Shown one piece after another: positions 44,259 to 53,595 of a stretch of DNA of 64,000 nucleotides (position 1 is the stretch's first letter; the number at the start of each line of letters is the position of its first letter). A program made the translations under genes and the position numbers. The notes beneath the pieces are model-generated. The model saw only the letters and a program-made list of their open reading frames with translations, did not search any database and was not told the DNA's origin. The stretch is taken from NCBI RefSeq assembly GCF_900456975.1, contig NZ_UGYM01000002.1:2914001-2978000 (forward strand), written 5' to 3'. The DNA is from Shewanella baltica (GTDB lineage: Bacteria > Pseudomonadota > Gammaproteobacteria > Enterobacterales > Shewanellaceae).

Positions 44259-44402
44259 ATAGAAATTTTAATCCGATAGTCATAAATCTGGTCTAAGAAT
44301 CTGACTAAGGAAATATCAAGAAGTGTGTTGCGTATGTCTTGTAAATCTACAGGTTACGCAAATGCTCGAAAGGTGAGCCATGGTGATTAGCGAGACGACC
44401 GT

Positions 44403-44422
44403 CCGCCCCATGGACGGGGCGG
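44403..44422. repeat. GC-rich hairpin in the island's right edge
   Basis: CCGCCCC-ATGGAC-GGGGCGG is a perfect 7-bp stem. The spacer 44304-44589 holds no credible gene; antisense and sense ORFs there are composed of this and nearby repeat-like sequence. Confidence 0.55.
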
Positions 44423-44589
44423 TCGAGCATCCAAGGACGGACTTGCTGTGCGTCGATGAGTAAATGCCATGGCAAGCCTTTATGAGTGGATACCTGCAAA
44501 CGCTAAGTCCTCTGAAGCAACCTCTTCTCACGACGAATAAAAGCCTGCTCAAAGTACAGTTCAAAATACAGAGAAAAGAACAGCTCAAG

Positions 44590-45684
44590 TTAACCCGCTA
44601 ACGTCTTAATCCTCTCAAGTGTCTGCTGTGTCGCCAGATTTTGCGCTGCAAGATAATCCAATTTTAGCTGTTTGATGATGCCAGTAATCAAGACTAACTC
44701 CTGCTGTAACTGCGGAATTTTCGACATATCATGGGTGGGTAAATTGATATCGACGGTATCAAATAAATTGCCAAAATAGCTCGCCATTATCAGCACTTTA
44801 TTGGCTTTAAATTCGATACTCAGCCCCGACCCGCGCGCCGTTTTACGAAATAACTTTTCCAGTTCAACGAGGCGTTCCATTACGGCGGGAGACAACAGAT
44901 ATCGCGCGTAATGTTGGTCGTGGGAATACACTTCAAACATCGCCTCAAAGGTCACGCTTTCGAGTTTCACTCTGGGTTTCTTTATGCCTGCCATGGTGTT
45001 ACCAAGGGAGCCATAGTCTTGGCTGACGACGGTATGAGATTCAAAGCTAAAGGGCATCGTCATGATCACGACCCCACCTTTAAATTGGATCTTGTCTGAC
45101 TTACTGCCGCGGGATTTTAAGGTTAATTCGCAAAATTCGAAGCTGATATCCTCTACCTTGCCGCGAATATGATCCTCTGATTGTTGCTTGCTAAAACGGG
45201 GCATAAGTTCGAAATCTGCCACTGAATCAAGGTTGACACAGGAGTCGGGGCTATAACGGTAGTCCCCTAGTTTTTTGAGTAAAACAGGCAATATTTTATA
45301 TTTGTAATGGCGCTTATATTGCATTTCAGGCAGATGAACCCACATCAAAATGCCGGCGAGGACGATCAGGCTCAAAATGGTTGGGTCATTGTTAGAGGCT
45401 AACGAGATTAAATCAAAAGCCAGTGCGGGCAGGCACAATAGCCAACCTAGACGCTTCGCCCATTTTTTACGGGAGAGTTTAGTTTCAAGCTTTTCAATTC
45501 GATAGGTTTCTAGCGGCGCTAATAGCTGCAATAGCTCGGCTCTAGCGTCCTCGGACAGCGGCGGTAATTCAGCGCGGGGGAAATCAGCGGGTAAATTCGC
45601 TTCAGAAATATGATTTCGAATACTTTTAAGGGCTTCGAAACCTTGCTTTAAAGAATACAATAATGGGCTCATCAACTTATCCAT
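44590..45684 (-). CDS. DUF3137 family membrane protein
   Basis: A 364-residue protein with two adjacent hydrophobic helices (about residues 80-120) and a long soluble C-terminal part containing HIRGKVEDISFEFCELTLKS and FKGGVVIMTMPFSFESHTVV, as in DUF3137. ATG 45684 is chosen; ATG 45672, preceded by GGATAAG, is equally possible. Function unknown. It is the first core gene right of the cassette island. Confidence 0.78.
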   Translation of the reverse strand: MDKLMSPLLYSLKQGFEALKSIRNHISEANLPADFPRAELPPLSEDARAELLQLLAPLETYRIEKLETKLSRKKWAKRLGWLLCLPALAFDLISLASNNDPTILSLIVLAGILMWVHLPEMQYKRHYKYKILPVLLKKLGDYRYSPDSCVNLDSVADFELMPRFSKQQSEDHIRGKVEDISFEFCELTLKSRGSKSDKIQFKGGVVIMTMPFSFESHTVVSQDYGSLGNTMAGIKKPRVKLESVTFEAMFEVYSHDQHYARYLLSPAVMERLVELEKLFRKTARGSGLSIEFKANKVLIMASYFGNLFDTVDINLPTHDMSKIPQLQQELVLITGIIKQLKLDYLAAQNLATQQTLERIKTLAG

Positions 45685-46014
45685 GTTATCGCCGACACAG
45701 CGCCCATTCCGTTGCGCTGCTAACCCCAAACCTTAGCGGTAACAAATAGGGGTGGCGGTTAAATTCTGAGATTAACGTGCTGTGATATCAATCCCACAGC
45801 TAAACACAAAAACGCTAGCACTTAGGCTTCTACTTCTTTCACTATCTAGGTCTACCGCCCTTTTCCAGCAGCTAAAGTTTGTTGCAAGCATCAGATTAAA
45901 CAAAGGTTAATTTATTGTAAACACAAAAATGACCTTCTTTATTCGCGGTACTGATCCAGAATGCCAGTTCACACTCCAACTTAGCTATCCAATTTCACAA
46001 TCCATAGCCCAAAA

Positions 46015-46092
46015 TCCTAGCTCGCTTCTCTATCTCACGCTCCTAGCTCACTATCCTAATCAACGGTCCTAGCTCAGCATCCTAAAAGCAAA
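46015..46092. repeat. 26-bp degenerate tandem repeat x3
   Basis: Three units, each starting TCCTAGCTC, lie in the 470-base spacer between phoU and the DUF3137 gene. The first 9 bases of each unit are invariant. No other feature was found in this spacer except the phoU terminator. Confidence 0.7.
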
Positions 46093-46118
46093 ACGCTCCA
46101 CAGAGACTGCGGAGCGTT
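46086..46118 (-). terminator. Terminator of the pst-phoU operon
   Basis: AACGCTCC and GGAGCGTT pair over 8 bp around an 11-base loop. The minus strand continues TTTTGCTTTT. Confidence 0.85.
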
Positions 46119-46154
46119 GTATTGATGCATGACAACAGCAGATTAATGCGTGTG

Positions 46155-46865
46155 TTAGCCTTTCATGTCCTTTTCCATATCTTCGTAGGAAGTATGGCGA
46201 ACGTCTTTACCTTTCACGTAGTAGATGATGTATTCACAGATATTTTTACAGCGGTCGCCAACACGCTCAACCGCACGCGCTGCCCACAGTACGTCTAAGA
46301 CGTCAGGGATAGAACGCGGATCTTCCATCATATAAGTCATTAACTGGCGGATGATGCCTTCGTATTCACGGTCAAGCTTGGCATCTTCTTTGTGCAGCTC
46401 TAACGCAGTATCGGCATCCATACGGGCCAAAGCATCTAAGGTCGCGTGCAACATACGGGTCGCGTGACGGCCCATATTTTCAATGCTAACCAGTAAAGGT
46501 TGTTGATTATTCAAACGCTTATCTAACGCTGCTTTAGCGATACGCACGCAGGCATCACCAATACGCTCAAGATCGGCGATGGTTTTTGAGATGGCGATAA
46601 TCAGGCGTAAATCGCTGGCCGCAGGTTGACGCTTGGCGATAATACGGGTGCACTCTTCGTCGATAGACACTTCCATGCCATTGACCTTGTGATCGCCCTC
46701 GATAACACGCTGGGCGAGTTCAGCATCAAGTGCGCTGAGCGCGTCAATGGCTTGCTCAAGCTGACGTTCAACCAAACCACCCATAGCGAGTACGCGGTTA
46801 CGGATATCATCCAGCTCAGCGGTAAACTGTCCTGAGATGTGCTTACTTAAATTCATGTTTTCCAT
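46155..46865 (-). CDS. phoU: Phosphate transport regulator PhoU
   Basis: A 236-residue all-helical protein made of two PhoU repeats. [20 protein letters not shown] starts the first, and [27 protein letters not shown] and [26 protein letters not shown] are the metal-binding E-R-x-x-D signatures of each repeat. It links the Pst transporter to PhoR and lowers Pho regulon expression when phosphate is ample. It is the last gene of the leftward pstC-pstA-pstB-phoU operon. Confidence 0.96.
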   Translation of the reverse strand: MENMNLSKHISGQFTAELDDIRNRVLAMGGLVERQLEQAIDALSALDAELAQRVIEGDHKVNGMEVSIDEECTRIIAKRQPAASDLRLIIAISKTIADLERIGDACVRIAKAALDKRLNNQQPLLVSIENMGRHATRMLHATLDALARMDADTALELHKEDAKLDREYEGIIRQLMTYMMEDPRSIPDVLDVLWAARAVERVGDRCKNICEYIIYYVKGKDVRHTSYEDMEKDMKG

Positions 46866-46946
46866 TTAGCCAACCTTTTACTTAACTGTTTACCAAGCAT
46901 GCTCAAAGCCTGCTGTTGCGGCTTTATCCGATAGCGACCGAGCTAA

Positions 46947-47765
46947 TTAACCGTAACGTCCTGTGATGTAATCTTCGGTCTTACGTTTTTTCGGCGTGGT
47001 GAAAATCGTATTGGTATCAGCGTATTCAATCAATTCACCCATATACATAAAGGCCGTTTGATCCGATACCCGCGCCGCCTGTTGCATGTTGTGAGTCACG
47101 ATAACCACAGTGTATTTAGTCTTAAGCTCGGTGATCAGCTCTTCAATCGTCAATGTCGAAATAGGATCGAGTGCCGATGTGGGTTCATCGAGTAATAACA
47201 CTTCTGGCTCGATAGCAATGGCACGGGCAATCACCAGACGTTGTTGCTGACCGCCAGATAAACCAAAGGCGTTATCGTGCAATCTGTCTTTTACTTCGTC
47301 CCAAATCGCCGCGCCACGCAGCGAACGCTCGGCCGCTTCATCGAGTTCACGACGATTATTCAGCCCTTGCAATCTCAAACCATAAACGACGTTTTCATAA
47401 ATCGACTTAGGAAACGGATTCGGGCGCTGGAACACCATGCCCACGTTACGGCGCAGGGCCGCGACGTCGATTTTCTTGTCGTAAATATTCTGGCCGTGCA
47501 GCAAAATTTCACCGTCGATATGGCAGTTATCCACCAAGTCGTTCATGCGGTTAATACAACGCAGCAGCGTCGATTTACCACAACCACTGGGGCCGATAAA
47601 GGCGGTCACTTGCTTCTTGGGGATCTTCATCGATACATTAAACAGCGCTTGTTTACTGCCATAGCGCAAGTCTAAGTTACGGATCTCCAACGCGGTGTCG
47701 GTCTGGCTTAAGTTCGCTAAATCAAAGTTATTGGTTTTCATTGCTGTCGAATCTATAGAAATCAT
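46947..47765 (-). CDS. pstB: Phosphate ABC transporter ATP-binding protein PstB
   Basis: A 272-residue ABC ATPase that powers phosphate import. Walker A is GPSGCGKST, the signature is LSGGQQQR, Walker B is [13 protein letters not shown], and the switch His is in [15 protein letters not shown]. The N-terminal 25 residues before [11 protein letters not shown] are an extension of variable length. AGGACTG precedes the ATG. It is cotranscribed with pstA upstream. Confidence 0.97.
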   Translation of the reverse strand: MISIDSTAMKTNNFDLANLSQTDTALEIRNLDLRYGSKQALFNVSMKIPKKQVTAFIGPSGCGKSTLLRCINRMNDLVDNCHIDGEILLHGQNIYDKKIDVAALRRNVGMVFQRPNPFPKSIYENVVYGLRLQGLNNRRELDEAAERSLRGAAIWDEVKDRLHDNAFGLSGGQQQRLVIARAIAIEPEVLLLDEPTSALDPISTLTIEELITELKTKYTVVIVTHNMQQAARVSDQTAFMYMGELIEYADTNTIFTTPKKRKTEDYITGRYG

Positions 47766-47798
47766 ATTCAGTCCTAATACTTTCAGGATAATCGCTGA

Positions 47799-49457
47799 TT
47801 AGTGCTCAAGCGAACGATATTTTTCACGCAAGTGGTTACGTACGCCAATGGCCGTCAAGTTGAGTGCCACAATCACAGACACCAGCAAGAAGGAAGTCGC
47901 ATACACCAGAGGACGTGCCGCTTCAACGTTAGGACTCTGGAAGCCCACATCATAAATATGGAACCCTAAGTGCATGAACTTACGTTCTAAATGCACAAAC
48001 GGGAAGTTAAAGTCCAGTGGTAATGTTGGGGCTAATTTCACTACACCCACCAACATCAGTGGTGCCACTTCACCGGCAGCGCGGGCGACCGCTAAAATCA
48101 AACCCGTCATGATAGCTGGGCTCGCCATTGGGATCACAATGCGCCACAGTGTCTCAGCTTTCGTTGCGCCCAGTGCCAAACTACCTTGACGCACCGCACT
48201 TGGGATTCGGCTCAAACCTTCTTCGGTCGAAACGATAACCACAGGCAGAGTCAAAATGGCTAAGGTCAATGCCGACCAAATCACCCCTGGCGAACCAAAG
48301 GTCGGTGACGGTAATGCTTCAGCGTAAAACAGTTGGTCGATAGAGCCGCCCATCATGTAGACGAAGAAACCTAAACCAAACACGCCATACACAATTGATG
48401 GCACACCAGCTAAGTTGATTACCGCAATACGGATCATCTTAGTGATTGGGCCTTTCTTAGCGTATTCATGTAGATAAACCGCCGCGACCACACCAAATGG
48501 CGTCACAATAACGGCCATCAGCATTACCATAAACACAGTACCGAAAATCGCTGGGAAAACGCCGCCTTCGGTGTTAGCTTCACGCGGGTCGTCACTCACA
48601 AAACGGCCGATACCGATGAACCATTTACCAATTTTACCAATTAGGCTTAAGTGGTTAACATAAGTCACATCCAGCACTGTATCTAGCTTAAGCTCAACTT
48701 CTTCACCGCGCATATCACGCACGATTACTGAATCTCGCGCCGCGTCATCACGCAGGGCAAATAACTCTTTTTCAAGCACTAAGTAATCTTTTTGCAGTTG
48801 CGCTCGCTTGGCCACTAAGTCAGCTTTATTGCTGTCGGTCAGTTCGCCATCAAGCTCGTATCGACGCTCCTGTAAACGCAGCTTTTCAATGGCGTAGTTA
48901 ATCGAGCCAATGTCTTGCTTCTGCAAATCTACCGCTTTGTCCGATAAGGCTACTGCGCGGTCGATATGCTCCATTAAGGAAGACTCAATCGCATCGTTAA
49001 CTAAATCCAGACGCTTGCCATTTTCAATCACAGCGATTGGATAACCGTAGAAGTTACCGTTTTTAGCCCGCTCAATCATGGCGACATCGCTTGGCGTAGA
49101 ACGGCTCAAAATGTCAGTGCCTAATATCCAGCGGAAATCTAGCCCTACAAATTCGCGGTTACCGGTTTTCACTAAGTAACGGGTGACGAACTCGCCAGGA
49201 TGTTCCTTAAACACATGGCCCGCAGCAATCAAACGCTCAGTCGGTACTTCTTCCCTATCGTAAACTTCACCAATTAAGGTCGAACGTACGCCCGTGTTAT
49301 CTTCGAGTTCCCACTGGTAAACCGTTGCTGGCCAAAAGTAACTTAAGCCACGCCAAGCGATTAACAGTAATAAGCCTAAGACGGCAATCAAACTGATGCT
49401 CACCGCACCGCCCGTCATCCATATCCATGGCGAGCCTGATTTTACCCACTTACCCAT
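47799..49457 (-). CDS. pstA: Phosphate ABC transporter permease PstA (long form)
   Basis: A 552-residue permease, about twice the length of E. coli PstA. The first helix is followed by a large periplasmic insert of about 240 residues containing a predicted coiled coil (residues 140-215). The last 270 residues hold six membrane helices and the EAA loop (LGATKAETLWRIVIPMASPAIMTGLIL). Long PstA forms are usual in Shewanella, Vibrio and Pseudomonas. AGAGG precedes the ATG. Confidence 0.95.
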   Translation of the reverse strand: MGKWVKSGSPWIWMTGGAVSISLIAVLGLLLLIAWRGLSYFWPATVYQWELEDNTGVRSTLIGEVYDREEVPTERLIAAGHVFKEHPGEFVTRYLVKTGNREFVGLDFRWILGTDILSRSTPSDVAMIERAKNGNFYGYPIAVIENGKRLDLVNDAIESSLMEHIDRAVALSDKAVDLQKQDIGSINYAIEKLRLQERRYELDGELTDSNKADLVAKRAQLQKDYLVLEKELFALRDDAARDSVIVRDMRGEEVELKLDTVLDVTYVNHLSLIGKIGKWFIGIGRFVSDDPREANTEGGVFPAIFGTVFMVMLMAVIVTPFGVVAAVYLHEYAKKGPITKMIRIAVINLAGVPSIVYGVFGLGFFVYMMGGSIDQLFYAEALPSPTFGSPGVIWSALTLAILTLPVVIVSTEEGLSRIPSAVRQGSLALGATKAETLWRIVIPMASPAIMTGLILAVARAAGEVAPLMLVGVVKLAPTLPLDFNFPFVHLERKFMHLGFHIYDVGFQSPNVEAARPLVYATSFLLVSVIVALNLTAIGVRNHLREKYRSLEH

Positions 49458-49516
49458 TGCACAAACCTCTCAAGGTCACTGGCGAAATAGTATTTAATGT
49501 CATTGTCTTATCCCCG

Positions 49517-51775
49517 TTACAGCGAGCTATAGCGTTCACGTAGACGCTGTCTCACCACTTCTGCAATGGTGTTAAAGAAGAATGTAAAGATGAATAGCAC
49601 GAACGCCGCGAGGAAGAGCACACGGTAATGCGAACTACCGATAGCCGACTCAGGCATTTCAACCGCAATGTTTGCTGCCAAGGTTCGCATCCCTTCGAAC
49701 ACGCTCCATTCCATAATGGCGGTGTTACCGGTGGCCATCAGTACGATCATGGTCTCGCCCACAGCGCGGCCTAAGCCCATCATGATGGCCGAGAAAATAC
49801 CCGGACTTGCGGTTAACAACACCACGCGAGTCAGTGTCTGCCAAGGCGTCGCACCTAAGGCTAAGCTGCCGTTCGATAAATGACGTGGCACAGAGAAAAT
49901 CGCATCTTCCGCGATAGAGAAAATCGTTGGAATAACCGCAAAGCCCATGGCGATACCTACTACCAGCGCGTTACGTTGGTCGAAGGTGATGCCCAGTTCG
50001 TTAGTGATAAATTGACGGGTATTACCATCAAACAGCGCCACTTCGATAATTGGGCTGACCGCAAAAGAGAACCAACCCACGAAACAGACCACAGGGATCA
50101 ACATCAGCTCTTGGTACACTTCAGGTAAACGTTGTTTCCAAATAGCAGGTAACTTACTCCAGCCATAGGCCGAAGCGAGAATCGAGGTCGGCAACAGGGT
50201 CAGTAAAATCAAGATACCGGGGAGATGTTCTTCAATCAGCGGCGCTAACCACAACCCCGCCAAGAAACCTAAGATAACCGTTGGTAAGGCTTCCATGATT
50301 TCAATGGTCGGTTTCACTAAACCGCGCACCTTAGGCGACATAAAGTAAGCGGTGTAAATCGCACCGGCAATGGCTAAAGGCACGGCAAATAACATGGCAT
50401 AAAATGCCGCTTTCATTGTGCCATAGGCCAATGGCATTAAGCTCAGCTTAGCTTCGAAATCATCAGACCCCGAAGTCGATTGCCATACGTATTTAGGCTC
50501 TGGATAACCTTCATACCACACCTTGTCCCACATGGCGCTCCATGACACTTCTGGGTGGGAGTTTTCCACACTGAAGATATGCAGCTTTTTGTCCGCCTCA
50601 ACGACTATGCCGTTTGAGCGTGGGGTAAAGCCCATTTTACCGGGGTTTTTAAGGTCGAATTTTTCGTCAAACAGTTCACGATGACTCGTGGTATAGAGCA
50701 ATGTCAGCTCGCCCTCAGGGCTCACAGTCGCAAAACTCTTACGGTAGAATTCAGAGGTAAGTGACTCGATAGGCGGTAAGTCATCAAACTGGCGGATTTC
50801 TTGATATAAACGCCCTTTTGGACCACTGACTTGGAAGTACTGGGCCACAATACCTGTGTCGTAGCTGACCAGTAAGGAACTTGCGCCCGCCAGCAAAGCC
50901 ACGTTATTCACTTGGGCTTTAGCACGTTCAACATCAATCACCTGCAGCAGATCTAAGCTGTCAGTATCACGGATGTCGTACACGAAGATTTTATTGCCAG
51001 TTTGCAACATCAATTGACGTTGATCTGGCGTCATCAGCTCATGGGAGACTTTCTTCGGCGCATCTTGAATTTGTGACGTCGTAGAAACCCACTCTACTTC
51101 TTCAGTCATCATGTTCTCTTGCCCTTCGAGGCGAGTCAGGCGCCAAACGCCGCTCTCATCTTGATAGGCAAAGCTCATTTTGTCTGAACTGTAGGTGAAA
51201 GTCAGTTTATGAATCGCACTGCCCGTTTCATCGACTGTAATTGGGGTTTCGCCTGCGGGATAACGCAGTTTAGGCGTGATTAAGCGCTTGTTGTTTGGAT
51301 AACTTAAACCAAACTCTAGGCCAGCCACTAGCACCTGACCATTACTTAATCCCAGCGCAAAACGCTGTTCGCTCGGCACGGCAACGGCGGCACTGGTCAC
51401 AGTCACGCCCGCTGGCAACGGCGGTGTAAAGCTAGAAAGTAGGCTACCGTCGGCAACGGTATAGAAGTCCACTTGGCCATCAACGGCCACACGGTACATC
51501 ACCTCATTTTGCTCTTCAGCGCCCACCATTAAAGTAGGTACATCCGCGTGTTGATAGCTCACCGTCTTAACCGGCGTGACATCAGCACTATCGAAAATGG
51601 GTTTAATCACATACAACAGATAAAAGAAGATCAACAATAAGGCGACAAACACCATAGTGCCGCCGATAGTGACGCCGATTTGCGCCGCTTTATCCTTAAA
51701 TGCCCTGCGATTCGAGCGTCCGCCTTTAAGCATACTGTGCGATGCAGGACCAGGTTGAGTGACCTGACTTTCCAT
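49517..51775 (-). CDS. pstC: Phosphate ABC transporter permease PstC (long form)
   Basis: A 752-residue permease with one N-terminal membrane helix (residues 33-60), a periplasmic domain of about 390 residues that looks like a beta-propeller-type module, and a C-terminal permease core with the loop LGATPWQTLTRVVLLTASPGIFSAIMMG. The enlarged form pairs with the long PstA. It is the first gene of the operon and follows a triple Pho box. No pstS gene lies beside it, so the phosphate-binding protein must be encoded elsewhere. Confidence 0.95.
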   Translation of the reverse strand: MESQVTQPGPASHSMLKGGRSNRRAFKDKAAQIGVTIGGTMVFVALLLIFFYLLYVIKPIFDSADVTPVKTVSYQHADVPTLMVGAEEQNEVMYRVAVDGQVDFYTVADGSLLSSFTPPLPAGVTVTSAAVAVPSEQRFALGLSNGQVLVAGLEFGLSYPNNKRLITPKLRYPAGETPITVDETGSAIHKLTFTYSSDKMSFAYQDESGVWRLTRLEGQENMMTEEVEWVSTTSQIQDAPKKVSHELMTPDQRQLMLQTGNKIFVYDIRDTDSLDLLQVIDVERAKAQVNNVALLAGASSLLVSYDTGIVAQYFQVSGPKGRLYQEIRQFDDLPPIESLTSEFYRKSFATVSPEGELTLLYTTSHRELFDEKFDLKNPGKMGFTPRSNGIVVEADKKLHIFSVENSHPEVSWSAMWDKVWYEGYPEPKYVWQSTSGSDDFEAKLSLMPLAYGTMKAAFYAMLFAVPLAIAGAIYTAYFMSPKVRGLVKPTIEIMEALPTVILGFLAGLWLAPLIEEHLPGILILLTLLPTSILASAYGWSKLPAIWKQRLPEVYQELMLIPVVCFVGWFSFAVSPIIEVALFDGNTRQFITNELGITFDQRNALVVGIAMGFAVIPTIFSIAEDAIFSVPRHLSNGSLALGATPWQTLTRVVLLTASPGIFSAIMMGLGRAVGETMIVLMATGNTAIMEWSVFEGMRTLAANIAVEMPESAIGSSHYRVLFLAAFVLFIFTFFFNTIAEVVRQRLRERYSSL

Positions 51776-51899
51776 TAAGAACCTCTATTATTAATAGCCA
51801 GCGAGTTTTTTCGCTAGGATTTGCCGAGTGCTATGCTTACACTGTTTGAACGTAAACTGAGCAATAACAACATCCTTTATTCTAAGTGCGTTGGATTAT

Positions 51900-51928
51900 A
51901 TGACGCAAAGATGACAGTTGTGTTACAC
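51900..51928 (-). promoter_or_regulatory. Pho box array upstream of pstC
   Basis: On the minus strand GTGTAAC, CTGTCAT and GCGTCAT are spaced at exactly 11 bases with 4-base gaps, matching the PhoB site (CTGTCAT-N4 repeats). A TAGAAT -10 candidate lies at 51879-51884. The site explains phosphate control of the pst operon. Confidence 0.8.
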
Positions 51929-51975
51929 CCCGTTTTAAAACAGGTGCCTTTTACAAAAAATAGGAGTCAGTCACT

Positions 51976-52476
51976 ATGCTACGATATTTGATCACACTAC
52001 AAGCACCTGATAGAAAAGGATTAGTAGAACAAATCGCCCATGCGGTGAGCCGTCACGGCGGCAACTGGCTCGACTCGGAATTGCGCCATATCGACGGTAT
52101 CTTTGCCGCAATTCTGTTACTTGAAGTGCCTTCACTGCGTATGGACGAGCTTATTGAGGCGCTGGAGTGCATCGACAGCCTCACCCTCACCTATGCCAAA
52201 ACCTCGGTCGCGCTTAAACCCATCAAACGCTTAAGCTACAACCTAGTGGCCTATGACAGACCCGGACTCGTGCTCGATATCTCAAATAAGATCAACGCCC
52301 TTGGCATCAATATCGAGCAGTTTAGTAGCCAATATGAAACCGCTGGCCACACAGGTATCGCTCTGTTTCGGGCGACTATCGGCCTTGGACTCACAGATCT
52401 CGCCCAAGAAGAGCAACTGGTAACATCCCTCTATGCCCTTGGTGATGATCTCGTGCTCGATAGATTAAGCCGTTAA
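51976..52476 (+). CDS. GcvR-like double ACT-domain protein
   Basis: A 166-residue protein of two ACT domains (residues 1-80 and 88-166) resembling GcvR, the repressor partner of GcvA in the glycine cleavage system. The starts of the domains, YLITLQAPDRKGLVEQIAHAVSRHGGNWLDS and YNLVAYDRPGLVLDISNKINALGINIEQF, carry the glycine-binding Gly-Leu loops. AGGAG precedes the ATG. It is divergent from pstC. The function could be amino-acid-responsive regulation; GcvR identity is not certain. Confidence 0.8.
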   Translation: MLRYLITLQAPDRKGLVEQIAHAVSRHGGNWLDSELRHIDGIFAAILLLEVPSLRMDELIEALECIDSLTLTYAKTSVALKPIKRLSYNLVAYDRPGLVLDISNKINALGINIEQFSSQYETAGHTGIALFRATIGLGLTDLAQEEQLVTSLYALGDDLVLDRLSR

Positions 52477-52571
52477 CCTTTACGACGAGCGAACGCTTAG
52501 CACACCCAAACGTTTAGAGCGTGCATTTGCAGGCAGCACTTAAAGCGCTTTTTAAAAAATGCATAAAATAG

Positions 52572-52607
52572 AAACGCCGCTAAGCAGATGCCAGCGGCGT
52601 TTTTTGT
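52572..52607. terminator. Shared terminator between convergent genes
   Basis: AAACGCCGCT and AGCGGCGTTT pair perfectly over 10 bp around AAGCAGATGCC and are followed by TTTGTTT on the plus strand. It serves the GcvR-like gene and could also serve the leftward EamA gene. Confidence 0.85.
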
Positions 52608-53495
52608 TTAAGTCACTTTTTGATGCCGAGATTTGACTAAGTAACGTAGCGGCACTTGGGAGATCAACATCCCCAGCAACATCAAGCCACAGCCGAATAA
52701 TGCCCGCACACTCAAACTCTCATCGAGGAAGATAATGCCACCAATGGCCGCAAATACCGTTTCTAAACTGAGGATAATCGCCGCATGGGCTGGATGCGCA
52801 TTTTTCTGTGCTAACACTTGCAAGGTATAAGCAATCCCTACCGAAATCAGCCCTGCATAGAAAAGTGAACCCCAAGCCGCCATCACGCCGTCGAGCGTGG
52901 TGACTTCAATTACCGCCGACACCATCAAACTCAGCACGCCGCAGACGAAAAACTGCATCATAGCTAACACCACGGGCGAAATCCGCTTGGCAAAATGATC
53001 CACCGCCAGAATGTGCAATGCCCAAAACAAGGCGCCCACCAACTGCAAGGCATCGCCATAACCTATGCTCATACCATTTTTAACACTTAAAAAATACAAA
53101 CCGACCGCGGCAATCGCGCAGCCAAGCCAAGTATTCAAACCTGTCGTATGTTTTAGCGCTAACCCAAGCACAGGCACTAACACTATATATAGGCCAGTGA
53201 TAAAGCCCGCATTCGCTGCTGTGGTGTATTGCAAACCGACCTGTTGAAATGACGCGCCCGCAAACAGTAAAACCCCAACCAGCAAACTGCCGCGCACTAA
53301 ATCCTTTGGCGCACTCACATGCAGCTTATTTTGCCGACGCAAGTACCACACCAAAGGCACTAAGCTAAACGTCCCCATTAAAAAGCGAATACCATTAAAC
53401 GCAAAGGGGGAAAGATGTTCCATGCCTAAGGTTTGGGCGACAAATCCAAAGCCCCAAATCGCGGCGGCAAGCAGTAATAACAGGTTGGCAGGCAA
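52608..53495 (-). CDS. EamA/DMT-family metabolite exporter
   Basis: A 295-residue protein with ten predicted membrane segments in two EamA repeats (residues 1-135 and 145-285). The first repeat has LLLAAAIWGFGFVAQTLGMEHLSPFAFNGIRF, and the second ends with LETVFAAIGGIIFLDESLS. The start codon is TTG 53495 with GAGAATTT upstream. The substrate is unknown; related transporters export amino acids or other metabolites. Confidence 0.87.
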   Translation of the reverse strand: MPANLLLLLAAAIWGFGFVAQTLGMEHLSPFAFNGIRFLMGTFSLVPLVWYLRRQNKLHVSAPKDLVRGSLLVGVLLFAGASFQQVGLQYTTAANAGFITGLYIVLVPVLGLALKHTTGLNTWLGCAIAAVGLYFLSVKNGMSIGYGDALQLVGALFWALHILAVDHFAKRISPVVLAMMQFFVCGVLSLMVSAVIEVTTLDGVMAAWGSLFYAGLISVGIAYTLQVLAQKNAHPAHAAIILSLETVFAAIGGIIFLDESLSVRALFGCGLMLLGMLISQVPLRYLVKSRHQKVT

Positions 53496-53595
53496 GATAA
53501 ATTCTCAGCGAACAAAAAGATCACAAGATTACCTAGCCGCGTGAGACTTGTCCAAACATGTTGCAACTTTGTAGTTAAGCCCTCTCTTGGAGCGG

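Larger units (their letters stand above)
43703..44303 (+). mobile_element. MITE-like unit carrying an integron cassette (small membrane protein cargo), copy 2
   Basis: This 601-bp unit has the same left and right ends as that at 40521. Its terminal inverted repeats are visible: CAAATTCTTATAG at the left against CAGATTCTTAGAC read inward from the right, and ATTTAT repeats at the same distance further in. Inside are an attC-like site, one small gene and a second attC-like site. It is the clearest copy of the unit and allows its borders to be set. Confidence 0.68.

Noticed and set aside
44316..44588. 90-codon minus-strand ORF right of the cassette island
   Set aside because: It is made of repeat-like hairpin sequence, has no ribosome binding site and no recognisable domain.
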